Assembly: GCA_015068905.1 (NCBI GenBank)
Contig: SVJQ01000002.1
Location: forward strand, 99,324-163,323
DNA: 64,000 nt
Source of the DNA: Oscillospiraceae bacterium
Lineage (GTDB): Bacteria; Bacillota; Clostridia; UBA1381; UBA9506
Direction: 5' to 3'
Position 1 is the stretch's first letter, and each line of letters opens with the position of its first letter. A program made the position numbers and the translations under genes. The notes under the pieces are model-generated. The model made no database searches and was not told the DNA's origin. It saw only the letters and a list, made by a program, of their open reading frames with translations. Of the stretch, positions 34,170 through 45,000 are shown one piece after another.

Positions 34170-37100
34170 TCACTCCGAAAGGGAGCTGACAAAAGTTTCT
34201 ATAGCTGCAATCAGTGTTTCTCGTGTTTCCAATACGCTTTTTCGATTAACATTTTTTGTGGTATGAACGATAACACCAGAATCGTTTTTAGTTTGGTTGA
34301 GATATGTTTGCCACTTGCTTTTCGCTGTTGCAATAGCCGTTTCAAAATCTCCTTTTGCAGCCGCAGAAGCATAAGGAGTACCCGCTGCAAGTATGCTTTC
34401 TGCTTCCTCAATTTTGTTATTTAAGTAATAATGAATCAGGTTGACATCAGATAATGAGCCAATTGTATCTGTCGTCGCTTCCAGATGACGGTCAATAATA
34501 TTTCCGTACATTTCCTCAACAGAAAGTGCGTTTGTTACCGGAACGCCCTCTGTCAAATAAGTATATGGCGCCTCAAGACCTGCTGACTCTATAATAGCAC
34601 TTGCTGCCGCCGGCTCTTTACCTTTCAGATAGAACAAGGGTGCCTGGACAACGCTGTTGTTTCCCACTGAAAGACTAAAGGTATAGCAAGCATTTGTTGC
34701 ATAGTTATTGGTTACTGTCATCCCCATTTTGCTTGTGGGGTTGCCCTCTCTGCCCAATGCAAAAACCATATCTATATCTTCAAAAACATTATCCGTCACT
34801 GTAAAATTCTCTGAACCGCTGTCAGCATAGAAAGCGTAATACAAGTTTGACTGATTTTTAATATAGTTGCCTGTCACACGGGTATTTTGCTGTGTTCCCA
34901 GCAGATACACACCGCCGGCATCATACATTTTCTGCGCAAAGCCATCAATTTCATTGTGACTAACAACGTTATTTTTCGCCGTTACAGAATCTGTAGTATT
35001 GGTCCAGCCCCAACCTACGCAAATACCGGAATAAGGCATATTGCGAAGAAGATTGTGAGAAACCTCAATACCCTCTGTGTAGTAAAGCTGAATACCCGGT
35101 GCGCCCCAGTTAACTTCGCCGATTTCTGTGATGTAGTTATTAGCAATCAGCGAATTTTTGCAAACCTCTTTTATTGGCATTCCATCATCAGAACTGATGA
35201 CTTCAATTTCTGCCAAGGGGAAATACTTGTCCTTTGTCGGACGAAAACGTATATACCGGAATTTTGTTTTATTGGCAACAACACCAACGAAGCCCGCATC
35301 ATAATCAAACGGCGCTCTGCCCAGTGTAGTCAGAAGTGATCCTTTGTCTGAAAAGGCCGGGGCATTTGAACCCAATACGGCAAACTCCTGTCTGTGCGCC
35401 GTCTGACCACGATAGATTTCTGTAGACTCCTCTGTTGTACCTAATCGGGATTTTATGCGAATTTCGTTAATCGTGTAAGGCTTACCCAAGTCTACCTGCC
35501 AATAATCAGAAGCAAGATTATTCGGTGTTGACCAGATGGTTGTACGATCGCCATCGTTGGCATAGGTTGCATCTGTCTTTACCTGCCCACAAGAGGTAAC
35601 AGGCTTGTGCAATGCCACATTCCATCCTGCTGAATATTCTTCATCCATATAAGCATCAGACGGCTGACCAACCGTAACAGCAGAATCGCCTAAATTATAA
35701 AATCGGTTTCCGACAATGTTAATGCGATCTGTCCCGTCATATAATCCCAGCCCTACAGCTGAAAGACCGGTAAATGTATTACCAGTAAAATGAATATTCT
35801 CTGCGGTATAGACTCTGATATTACCGCCGACGATTGTGTTGTCCAATGGATAAGAGGATTCCAGTTCGTCAATGGGGGTTTTGAGTTGTGCCTGGTCACC
35901 CAGGTAACCTTCGTCTAGATCGCTACGGGTTGCATGAGCAAAGGTTAATCCCTCAAAAGAAAGATTTTTTGCTTTGTGATACAAATCCTCGCCCTTGACT
36001 TCCATCAAGGTATCGAGCACAGGCACATACGCATTTTCCACGGTTTCGTCGGCTTCTGCCTTATAATAAATATATGTTCCGTCATAGTAGAACTCATTCG
36101 CTTCATCTAAAAGTTCATAGGCGTTCTCTACATAAAAAGAAATATCTTCTGTCAAAGGCAAATATGCATCACTATCTACCGCAAGAGAAAAGGCTTTCGG
36201 GTCCATTTTAATGACATAAGTCCCCGGTTCACCAGCCACAATCTCGCTGACGTTACACAGAGTATTTTTCCATACTCTCGTATAACGCAGTTGAATGTTA
36301 TCTGCATTTTGATACAAGTCTATATCCTCATCAGAAACAATGTGACCTCGTATGGTTTCAATACCGTTGATCGTTTCTTTATAAAAACCCAAAGGATAAA
36401 TACGATTATTGCTTTTTGCCAACTGTGCTTTTTTGCCGTTTACAAAAAGTTCTCTGACCGATTCAAGCCCTGTCGCCTTAGCATAGAAGATTCTCTTCTC
36501 TGCATCATACGTTGACCATCCGTCCACCTTTTTGCCGCCGGACAAGACTGCCGTTTCATCGCCATAAGAACGATAATGTACTGCGTTACCATTTGTACCG
36601 CTATCCTCTGTACCAAAAGATAAAGTTGAGGAAAGATTATATGTACCACTGCGAAGATTAACAAACAAATCCTCAGTCATGTTGTTATTTCGTTCCCGTG
36701 CAAGGCTTTGCGCCGCTGACAGTGTTTGAACGGGAGCTGAAAATGTACCGGCTGCCTCATCGTTACCAGCAGGTGACACATATATATTCTGAGTGGCTTT
36801 TAAAGTTGTATCATTCATAAGAGGCTTTTGAGCATTATCGGTCATATCCCAAACAAACGCCCGGACATATTGCCCCACTGTTGCTGAAGTAAATTCTATA
36901 CCAACAGTAACAGTATCCGTCTGTCCTGCCTGAAACTCCTTTACCCCATCTTCAACCTTTAAAAGTGTGCTTTCGGCATCATAGCATGCCAAGAATACGC
37001 CAAGTTCTTTTTTTTCTGTTGTCTGATTGGATACCTGAACGCAAACAGACGCAGATGATGCGCCGGCCAAATCCGGCAGAATTTCTCCGGTGCCGTCTTT

Positions 37101-37235
37101 AGAGGCATAAAATTGAACATCTTCGATTAATACTTCCTCTGCAGCATATACCGCCTGCTCAACAAACATTCCACTGCTTGCCGACATGCATATCACAACT
37201 GCTAATATGGTGCTGACTATTTTCCGGATTTTCAT
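34170..37235 (-). CDS. Secreted right-handed beta-helix protein with inserted discoidin domain (GH141-like)
   Basis: 1021 residues with a signal peptide ending near AVYAAEEV. Residues about 35-145 are a small all-beta module ending FVWDMTDNAQKPL. The beta-helix begins YVSPAGNDEAAGTFSAPVQTL with the SGGKKVDGWSTYD signature seen in GH141-type enzymes, and runs to about 545. A discoidin (F5/8 type C) domain (NVALHKPVTSCG, YWQVDLGKPY) is inserted, then the helix resumes (NSLIANNYITEIGEVNWGAPGIQ) to about 880, followed by a helical tail. Likely an extracellular glycan hydrolase or lyase. Close paralogue of the 48867 gene with the same insertion point. It is the last gene before motif copy B. Confidence 0.78.
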   Translation of the reverse strand: MKIRKIVSTILAVVICMSASSGMFVEQAVYAAEEVLIEDVQFYASKDGTGEILPDLAGASSASVCVQVSNQTTEKKELGVFLACYDAESTLLKVEDGVKEFQAGQTDTVTVGIEFTSATVGQYVRAFVWDMTDNAQKPLMNDTTLKATQNIYVSPAGNDEAAGTFSAPVQTLSAAQSLARERNNNMTEDLFVNLRSGTYNLSSTLSFGTEDSGTNGNAVHYRSYGDETAVLSGGKKVDGWSTYDAEKRIFYAKATGLESVRELFVNGKKAQLAKSNNRIYPLGFYKETINGIETIRGHIVSDEDIDLYQNADNIQLRYTRVWKNTLCNVSEIVAGEPGTYVIKMDPKAFSLAVDSDAYLPLTEDISFYVENAYELLDEANEFYYDGTYIYYKAEADETVENAYVPVLDTLMEVKGEDLYHKAKNLSFEGLTFAHATRSDLDEGYLGDQAQLKTPIDELESSYPLDNTIVGGNIRVYTAENIHFTGNTFTGLSAVGLGLYDGTDRINIVGNRFYNLGDSAVTVGQPSDAYMDEEYSAGWNVALHKPVTSCGQVKTDATYANDGDRTTIWSTPNNLASDYWQVDLGKPYTINEIRIKSRLGTTEESTEIYRGQTAHRQEFAVLGSNAPAFSDKGSLLTTLGRAPFDYDAGFVGVVANKTKFRYIRFRPTKDKYFPLAEIEVISSDDGMPIKEVCKNSLIANNYITEIGEVNWGAPGIQLYYTEGIEVSHNLLRNMPYSGICVGWGWTNTTDSVTAKNNVVSHNEIDGFAQKMYDAGGVYLLGTQQNTRVTGNYIKNQSNLYYAFYADSGSENFTVTDNVFEDIDMVFALGREGNPTSKMGMTVTNNYATNACYTFSLSVGNNSVVQAPLFYLKGKEPAAASAIIESAGLEAPYTYLTEGVPVTNALSVEEMYGNIIDRHLEATTDTIGSLSDVNLIHYYLNNKIEEAESILAAGTPYASAAAKGDFETAIATAKSKWQTYLNQTKNDSGVIVHTTKNVNRKSVLETRETLIAAIETFVSSLSE

Positions 37236-37239
37236 TTTC

Positions 37240-38913
37240 TCACATCCTTAATGATAATTCTTCTTCCTCTAAACACTCAATGCGAATCACGACCTCAGTA
37301 CCCCCTTCGGGGACACTGACAATATCTAATCCGTATTGGTCTCCGTAATAAGTTTTAATTCTACTGATTGTATTGAAAATACCATAACCTCGTTTAACGG
37401 AAGTTTCTTTTGTTCCACTGATAACAGCTTCAATTTCCTCATCGGTCATGCATCGACCGTCATTAAAAATTCTAAAGATTATGTCGCCTGCCTCACGTTC
37501 AATCTGTATCCGGATATTAACCTCTTCCTTATCATTGATTCCGTGCAGGACGGCATTTTCTACAATGGGTTGCAATAATTGTTTAATAACAAAGCAATCA
37601 AGCAGCCTTTCATCACTTTCCAGATTAAAGGTGATTTTGCGTCTATATGAAACTTCAACAATTCTTAAGTATTGCTGAATTAACTGTATTTCTTCCCGAA
37701 GTGTTATAATGTTGGAGCCGCCGGATAAAACAGCCCGATAGTACGAAGATAAATCCGCTACCAGATTACGCATTTCTTCCGTGCCGTTCTGATAAAAGCT
37801 CCAATTTAGCGCAGACAACGTATTATATAATAAATGGGGATTAAAGCTCATTTGCAGATATTCCATCTCAATTTTTCGCTTTTCCTGATTGCTTTGCTCT
37901 AAGTCCTGATACATCCGCTGTATCTCCAAAATCAAGTCCTTAAACTTATTTTTGATAAATTGAATATCCTCCTCATCTGTTACATCTGAAGGTTTTAAAG
38001 AGAGCAAAAGGTTTTCATCATTGCGAAGCAGGGTAATAAGCTCCTGCATTTCCTTCATAACGTTTGCAACAACGCATTTATAAATAGCATACACGCCACA
38101 TAGCAAGAGAACAAAAATTAAAATGCAAATACCGCTATACAAAAAATACCAATATAAAACATGGTGCCAGGCAACTTTTAATACAACAGTATCATTACTG
38201 AACAATTTTTCTTCGTGAAACAGACCGTCAACATTTTTACAGTCTGTATTTTGATATAAAACCTCTCCTTCAAAGCTGATATAAGAAATCTGCTCTCCTT
38301 TTTTTAAGGAAAGGTCTCTTAAATTATTCTCAACATGATAAAAAGGAATACTGAGCTCTAAATAGCCCAAAACTTCATTATAAGAACTGATTTTTCTATA
38401 GAGAGAAATAACATAACCATTTTCATTCGCTGTATATACCCACACTGCTTCATAGGTTTGCATACGACTGACTTTTTCCCAGACAGGCTTTGCCTGTAGC
38501 TGGTAGAGCTTTGAAACATATTGACCCAAAGGAAAGCGCTCGTCTACAGGATATAATTTAATATAGTTACTGGCATTGTTGCCATATTCGACATAAGCAC
38601 CAAACAGTTTTTTCAGAAAGACATAATCTTCCATAATCCCATGCATGTTGTCTTTCGGTCCATCCTTTAAAAGATCAATCACAAACTGATTCTGGGCAAT
38701 ATTATTGCTTTTATCCAGCATAGAATCAAAATTATCATTGATACCATCCGCTAAAACCGACATACGTATGGTGACGTCTTCCTGATAGGAACGAATCTCC
38801 TGATTAAGCAAAGCCAAGTTTATAATAACAAGAATCAGCAACAGTAGCACAACTGTTGTATAAAACAAAACGGACATAAATTTTCTCTGTAAACCGCTCT
38901 TTCTTCTCATCAT
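37240..38913 (-). CDS. Sensor histidine kinase, YesM/LytS type
   Basis: 557 residues. Membrane helices at about 14-36 and 255-285 enclose an extracellular sensor domain. The kinase core has LQMSFNPHLLYNTLSAL (phospho-acceptor His) and LLQPIVENAVLHGI (ATP-binding N box), with DGRCMTDEEIE and GYGIFNTISRIKTYYG, as in YesM-like kinases. Its start overlaps the response-regulator stop by 4 bp, so the two are co-translated. It lies inside the polysaccharide locus, and by family habit senses an extracellular oligosaccharide or binding-protein state and controls the ABC importer genes. Confidence 0.92.
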   Translation of the reverse strand: MMRRKSGLQRKFMSVLFYTTVVLLLLILVIINLALLNQEIRSYQEDVTIRMSVLADGINDNFDSMLDKSNNIAQNQFVIDLLKDGPKDNMHGIMEDYVFLKKLFGAYVEYGNNASNYIKLYPVDERFPLGQYVSKLYQLQAKPVWEKVSRMQTYEAVWVYTANENGYVISLYRKISSYNEVLGYLELSIPFYHVENNLRDLSLKKGEQISYISFEGEVLYQNTDCKNVDGLFHEEKLFSNDTVVLKVAWHHVLYWYFLYSGICILIFVLLLCGVYAIYKCVVANVMKEMQELITLLRNDENLLLSLKPSDVTDEEDIQFIKNKFKDLILEIQRMYQDLEQSNQEKRKIEMEYLQMSFNPHLLYNTLSALNWSFYQNGTEEMRNLVADLSSYYRAVLSGGSNIITLREEIQLIQQYLRIVEVSYRRKITFNLESDERLLDCFVIKQLLQPIVENAVLHGINDKEEVNIRIQIEREAGDIIFRIFNDGRCMTDEEIEAVISGTKETSVKRGYGIFNTISRIKTYYGDQYGLDIVSVPEGGTEVVIRIECLEEEELSLRM

Positions 38914-40520
38914 TGTTGCTCCTTAAGCATTCTGTACTCTTTTGGTGTTTTTCCTGTATATTCCCGAAACAACGAAGTAAAATACGTTTTACTTTTATAT
39001 CCTAAGTATTCAGCTATTTCATATATCTTGTAATCAGACTGTGTTAAAAGTTCCTTGGCTTTGTCAATCTTGATTTTTGTCAGATAATCAAAAATTGTGC
39101 AGCCAACACACTTTTTAAAAATCTTGTTGGCATGGACAGAGCTGACATGAACCTGCTCTGAAATCTGATTCACATTATCAATTTCTCTGTACTGCTCTAT
39201 AATGATTGCCTTAATGCGTTGCACAAGGGCAGCATCCCTGTCGCCAACACTTTGACTGCAATATTCAACAATGCTTCTTAAAATATTATATATCCACTGC
39301 CTGATATCAAAAATGCTATTGAATTTCGACAGTTTTTCCCAAATCAAACCACCATCATTAAAAATATCCTTCATATTCAAATTCATCTCAAATAAGAGAA
39401 TCTGAATGATGCTGATAAATGTCAGCGTAAATTCTTTAATGACAGTTTCATTAACTGCGTTTATATGTCCATAATATTTATCCACCAAAGTCTCACATTT
39501 CGTTAAATCTCTGGTTTCAAACAGATTTTTAAGTTCACTTCTGAGTTCATCAAAATCACACTCTAAGAAGATATTAAAATCTTTAATTTTATCCGCTAAA
39601 ATAATAACATTTGAGCGTCTGTAAATATTCACATTCAAAGCATGCTCTGCTCTGGTATGCAATTCATACATATCTTCATACTTATCAGAGATGCCGCTGA
39701 AGCAGATAGATATCCCCACTTCTATCTTCCTGCCGGCTGTCTCTTTAAACTCACTCAAATACCTGAAACAAAAGTCTTCTGCTGCCACAATATCATCAAA
39801 GGTATCTAAATATAACAGCACAACCACATCACCATTGTTTTGCACAATCGGATATGCCCGAATGCCTTCTGCAACATTTTCCTTAAAATGCTCCCTGATT
39901 TGATTGGCTTTAAAGTTAATCATTGCCCGGTCCATAACCCCGGTTGTCTCATCTCTGTCATCTAAACGGATGATAGCAAGAGCATAGTAACGAATTAGTT
40001 CCATGTTAAATTGTGACAATCGCTTGTAGTCTGCTTCAGACAGATTGCAGCGGATTAAATCACGGATAAATTGCTCCTGCACAAAAGGTAATTGCTCCTT
40101 GATCTGTGACTGTAATTTATGCAGTTCTTCATGCCGGCTATTTTCTATATCAGCAACATTTAAAACTTTTTTAACAGCCTGCATCAGTTCCTCTATGTTG
40201 ATAGGTTTTAAAATGTATCCGAACACATTCAATTGAAGAGATTCTCTGATGATTTGACTATCATCAAAGCAACTGATAAAAATAAACTTTGTGTCCGGTT
40301 TCTTCTCTAAAATTTTCTTTGCCATGGTGAGTCCGTCCATCCCGGGCATAGAAATATCAGCCAGAACCAGCAAAGGCTCAATTTCAAGAGCCTTTGCCAG
40401 TCCTTCTTCGCCGTCTTTAGCCGAATGAATTTCACTAAAATTAAGATGGGTCCACTCAGGAAGTCCCATTAAGCCTTCTCTGTCGTAAAAATTATCATCC
40501 ACAATTAAAAGCTTGTTCAT
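38910..40520 (-). CDS. Response regulator with AraC output domain, YesN type
   Basis: 536 residues from the second ATG (MNKLLIVDD), better spaced from GGAGG than the first at 40523. Receiver domain 1-125 with Asp56 (VLADISMPGMDG) and Lys in YILKPINIEEL. A long middle region (about 150-420) follows, then a C-terminal AraC double HTH (VNQISEQVHVSSVHANKIFKK and KIYEIAEYLGYKSKTYFTSLFR). It is the natural candidate to bind the 30-bp motif found upstream of four transcription units in and beside this locus. Confidence 0.92.
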   Translation of the reverse strand: MNKLLIVDDNFYDREGLMGLPEWTHLNFSEIHSAKDGEEGLAKALEIEPLLVLADISMPGMDGLTMAKKILEKKPDTKFIFISCFDDSQIIRESLQLNVFGYILKPINIEELMQAVKKVLNVADIENSRHEELHKLQSQIKEQLPFVQEQFIRDLIRCNLSEADYKRLSQFNMELIRYYALAIIRLDDRDETTGVMDRAMINFKANQIREHFKENVAEGIRAYPIVQNNGDVVVLLYLDTFDDIVAAEDFCFRYLSEFKETAGRKIEVGISICFSGISDKYEDMYELHTRAEHALNVNIYRRSNVIILADKIKDFNIFLECDFDELRSELKNLFETRDLTKCETLVDKYYGHINAVNETVIKEFTLTFISIIQILLFEMNLNMKDIFNDGGLIWEKLSKFNSIFDIRQWIYNILRSIVEYCSQSVGDRDAALVQRIKAIIIEQYREIDNVNQISEQVHVSSVHANKIFKKCVGCTIFDYLTKIKIDKAKELLTQSDYKIYEIAEYLGYKSKTYFTSLFREYTGKTPKEYRMLKEQQ

Positions 40521-40538
40521 CATTCGGCCTCCTTGTTG

Positions 40539-42053
40539 TTAATCAAGTAATGCGGCTATAATTTTTGCTGCTTCAGCACGTGTTGTTGCGTTTTTCGGCA
40601 AAAAACTGTTGTTTCCTGCACCATGGATAACGCCTGCACGCTGCAGCTTATACACAGCCTCTTTTGCATACGATGCAATTGCACCATCATCACTAAAGTC
40701 TGCTGCCTCTGTTGCCTCTGTAAGGCTCTTGTTTGATGCCTGTATAGCCCGCAGAATCATTGTGGCAAAGTCTTCACGGGTAATGGTATCGCCTGCGCCA
40801 GCCAGACTGTCATTATATCCGTGAACAATCTGTGCCTTGAGCGCTGTCGCAACATAAGGATACACCCAGGAATCTTTTGGAACATCGGTAAAACTGCACG
40901 TTGCAGATGGATCAATCTGACTAAATGCCAGCACAATCATTTTAATGGCTTCACCACGTGTTACAGAATCTGCCGGTGCGAAAAGCCCCTCAGCCTTTCC
41001 GGAAATAATACCTTTGTTGTAAAGTTCTAAAACACTTTCTTCTGCCCATGCATAATTTCCCAAATCGCGGAATATTTTATTCGTCTGTTCCGGCTGCTTG
41101 TTATCATCCGGTTCAGAAACTACCGGTACTCGAACTGCCGATGAAACCCCGCCGGAACCCCGGTCTGAACTCGGCTCACTATTCGGGTATAAAATTGCGT
41201 TTTCTGCATCCGTAACGGCACCATCAAAAGTCTCTGCAAATGCTGATATGCTCTGATAGGATTTTCCAACCAACGCCTTATAAACTAAATCTTTTCTCGT
41301 ACTGTTTAAGGCATTAAAATCATCCATATAGGGTGTCAGTTCTAAAAGAGTAGAATAATTTTCAATGATTTCTTCTAACACGCCCCATGGGCCTGCAGAA
41401 ACCCGGCTTAACTGTACCAATGCATCAAAGGTATTTTTGATTTCCGTTTCATCTGCAAAGGTTGTGTTACATAAACCGCTTAAAACCTTCGATTTACCGG
41501 TCTCGGACAGCTTGCTGTAGGCACTCTCTGCTCCAACCTCCAACTGATACACATCATTGTACTTCTCGATATTAGACCGAATATCTTCAACTTCCGTAAC
41601 CTGGTTCATCGCCGTAACGGTTTGTGCAATACTTGCAACACCAATCACAGCTGTATAAGAAATATTTTCTGATACCATACGAAGGGTGTAATCTCCAGCC
41701 GCCAGCGAATCAGACAAGGTAAAAGTTGTAAAAGCAAAACTTTTATCTCCTAAAAGCATTGTTTCATCAACGTGAACGCCCACCTCAACAAAAGTAGCTG
41801 TACCATTTATCAGTTTGGTCAGATTGGTATCGCCGCCCACAGAATCAGGCTTTAAAAGCATGAGGCGAACCGGTTCTGCCATATTGAGAGCAAACGGAGC
41901 CTTACCGGTAACTGTGATTGTACCATCCGCACGTGTGTAGTTAATTACCACGTCCCTAAAAGCAGGTGCTTCCGGCTCTGTTTCCGCAAAAACACTTAAA
42001 GGAAATACACACAGAAGCATAGCCATACATAAAGACAAAATTTTTATTTTCAT
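40539..42053 (-). CDS. Secreted SLH-domain protein
   Basis: 504 residues with a signal peptide (ending SVFAETE). N-terminal beta domain (about 28-150), a helical spacer (about 155-300), a Ser/Gly/Pro linker near 305-325, and three SLH repeats at the C-terminus (about 330-504). The repeats contain WAEESVLELYNKGIISG, VTRGEAIKMIVLAF, SWVYPYVATALKAQIVHG and TTRAEAAKIIAALL. SLH repeats bind pyruvylated cell-wall polymer, so this protein is held on the envelope. No catalytic domain recognised; it could be a scaffold or glycan-binding protein. Confidence 0.85.
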   Translation of the reverse strand: MKIKILSLCMAMLLCVFPLSVFAETEPEAPAFRDVVINYTRADGTITVTGKAPFALNMAEPVRLMLLKPDSVGGDTNLTKLINGTATFVEVGVHVDETMLLGDKSFAFTTFTLSDSLAAGDYTLRMVSENISYTAVIGVASIAQTVTAMNQVTEVEDIRSNIEKYNDVYQLEVGAESAYSKLSETGKSKVLSGLCNTTFADETEIKNTFDALVQLSRVSAGPWGVLEEIIENYSTLLELTPYMDDFNALNSTRKDLVYKALVGKSYQSISAFAETFDGAVTDAENAILYPNSEPSSDRGSGGVSSAVRVPVVSEPDDNKQPEQTNKIFRDLGNYAWAEESVLELYNKGIISGKAEGLFAPADSVTRGEAIKMIVLAFSQIDPSATCSFTDVPKDSWVYPYVATALKAQIVHGYNDSLAGAGDTITREDFATMILRAIQASNKSLTEATEAADFSDDGAIASYAKEAVYKLQRAGVIHGAGNNSFLPKNATTRAEAAKIIAALLD

Positions 42054-42071
42054 TCTCTATACCCCTCTTCC

Positions 42072-45000
42072 TTAATCTAAGATAATACATTCGCGGAAAA
42101 GACCGGAATCTGCTGTAATAATAACATATGATGCATCAGTGTCGCCAACTGTTTTTGCATCTAAAACATCGTTAGCATTTGCAATCGTAATCTTTTCTTC
42201 TTCACTATCATAGCGATAAAGTTGCTCCAAGGAAGAAAGCCTTACAACAAGATGGGTATAGCTTGTGCCTTCTTCTCCGGTTGTACCGCTAAATGTTACT
42301 GTCATAAGCCCGTTTTCTTTAGCAGTAACCTTGCCATATCCCATAAAGCCTCCGCCTAAAATACCACGAATATTTCTTGCAGTCTGGCACTCAGACGGAA
42401 GTGGTGAAACAGAGAAAGCAGGCGGGTCAGTCGGTTTTGCCGTCGGGAAGAATTTAATTTCATAATCTGAAATTTCATCGCCCTTAAAAGCAAGAGTCAT
42501 AACCGTACCCTGTTTAAAGTCGCTAGCTGTCACAGAAACATCTTCTCCAATAAAATAGGAGACCTCGTTTCCTCTGTAAAGGCCGGAAACCTTATATAAT
42601 ATAGCTCCATCTTCATCCGCTGCTTTAGACAATTCGTCAACTAAGAACAGTTTCTCTGAATCTCCGGCATCTGAGCTTGCACCACCAAGAAATACGAGCA
42701 TATTCGCAATTTGTTCATCGCTGACATCATACGCCTGAACTTTATAATACGTTGACTTCTTAAGATCACCGGAAGTCAAAAGATTATAGTCCTTTTCAGA
42801 AGAAAGTACATTGCCCGGCGGCAATTCAACCATAACTGTCTCCTCGTCATAGGCAAAAACGGAGTCAAAGGTTTCTGCCACACTCAGATAGTAGCCAGCC
42901 TGATCAGAAGCAATGGGCGCTGCACCAACACCGGTTTCTGCGTCATAACAAAGCTCCAACGCACCGTTTGTTGTCTCCATGGAGGTCACCAGGCCGGAGG
43001 CATTCACGACATAGTAAATTGGCTGACCTGCCGTGCCGTTCATACCGGTGGTTTCAAGCTGAGCTTTAACAGTGGATTTGTCTGTTACCAAAGCACCGTT
43101 TAAATAAAACTTATCGGCAGCAATCAAGGTTTCAAATATACCCTTTTTTGTAAAGACTCTGAACTGAAGTTTTCGGTCTAATCCATTGTCAGGGTAACCT
43201 GCATCCCGCAGGAAACCATACTGTTCACCCGGAGTTGTATCCCCATTAAATGCCGCAACTTTACCTAAAGCATCCAAATAGAAAAATCCTTTTGCGCCAA
43301 GTTCTACAGAAGAAACTACGAAATTATCAGCTATGCCAAATTTTCTTCCGGCAATTGTCAGATAATCATTGCCTTTTTCCTCTAACTGTCCACGAACAAA
43401 TTCATCAGACACAATGACTTTGTAGCATTTTTCACCTTCTGTGTTGATGCTCTCCATAACAGACAGAATATTCCATTCTTTAAGAACATCCAGTGCAACT
43501 TCTTCACCGGTTGACTTCCGTGTGATGCTCACACGGCTCTCGTCTGCATCCAGCGGGAGACTGCCTGCTGCATCCTTTGTATATACCGTCTTTTTGTTAA
43601 GATTAACCCAGCTGACAACATAATTTTTAATGTCTAAGACGATATATACATCATATTCCAAATCGCCGTCATTGTCAATTAAGGTTACCTGACCGCTGGA
43701 CGGAAGCAAATCTTCATAATCATAAACACGAAGGGCTGCCCCGTTAAAGATAACATCCATTTCACCGGAAAGTCGAGCCGTTTCTTCTTTATCCTGACCA
43801 TAGGTCAAAGAACGGCTGTTAATCTCCAATAAATCTTCAGCATCAATGGTCAGGGTTGTGTTGTTGGAAGAAATAACGACTGCAACAACCTCCGGTCTCG
43901 TTGTGGCCTGATTGTCATAGTAGTACTCAACCTGATAACCTAAATACTGACTCAAATTAGGAATTTCTGAGTAATAGAGAATGCCGTCTATTTCCAGATG
44001 AGTGTCCGGTTTCTTGGCATTAACATCTGTTAAAGATGTTCCTCTTACACCGGTTACAATGCCTGTTGCTTTATTTAAATGCAGATATTCTGTTAAAACT
44101 GTTTGTCCTTTAAATGCTGCACTTTCTAAATATTCGCCAACGCCAACAGCCTGGAGGATATCACATTCTAATGCGTTGCAAACCAGCATAGCGATTTCGC
44201 CGCGGCTAATATTCTCTCCATTTTTTAAGGAAATATCGTCAAGTAACCCTATTCTGTTTGCGGTTTTCTGATATCCATCCGGATAGCCACCGGATAGTTC
44301 TGCGGCATCCTTATATCCCAAGGCTGAAACCAGCATTTTAATGACCTGCGATGTGGTAACGGTGCTATCCGGCTCAAAAATTCCCTCATCTACACCGTTA
44401 ACAATTTTCATCGCCGCAACAGTTTCAATGGCGTTATATGCCCAGTGTTCCGGCTTAACATCCACAAAGCTGCGTGTGGTAAGTGTATGCTCTCCGCCTA
44501 AAAGTCTGGCAACAACTGTTGAAAATTCAGCACGGGTAATGGATTCATCCGGCATAAAGTCGCCGTCAGGATAGCCTCTCATCAGGTTGAGGGCAGATAA
44601 AAGCTGAACTGACTTTTCATAAGGTGTTCCAACAACATCCGGGGGCAGGACATAGCGTCCTGCCTCATCTGTTGCCGGAATCTGACCTGTCAGCGAAACC
44701 GCCTCAGCACCCTGAGCAATATCAGACTTTCTTACGAGCACTCTAAATTCACCAATAGAGAGTGCTGATGTGTCTGTTTTCTCAATTCTGACATAACGGA
44801 ATTTTTCTTTTTTATTAACTTCTAAAGAATATAATTCCTTGTAATCTTCTGTAACAGTTGCAAGTTCAACACTTTCTCCAAAATCAGCACTATTAGAAGC
44901 TAAAATACGAAAATTCTTGCGCTCAGTAGCGCCTCCCCCTATTTTGGGAACTACCTCAATGCTGAAAATTTTATGAGTAAGTCCTAAGTCAACCTGCCAC

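Noticed and set aside
34887-35339. 150-residue plus-strand ORF inside the beta-helix gene
   Set aside because: Long antisense frame over a coherent secreted protein; no start signal and no recognisable composition.
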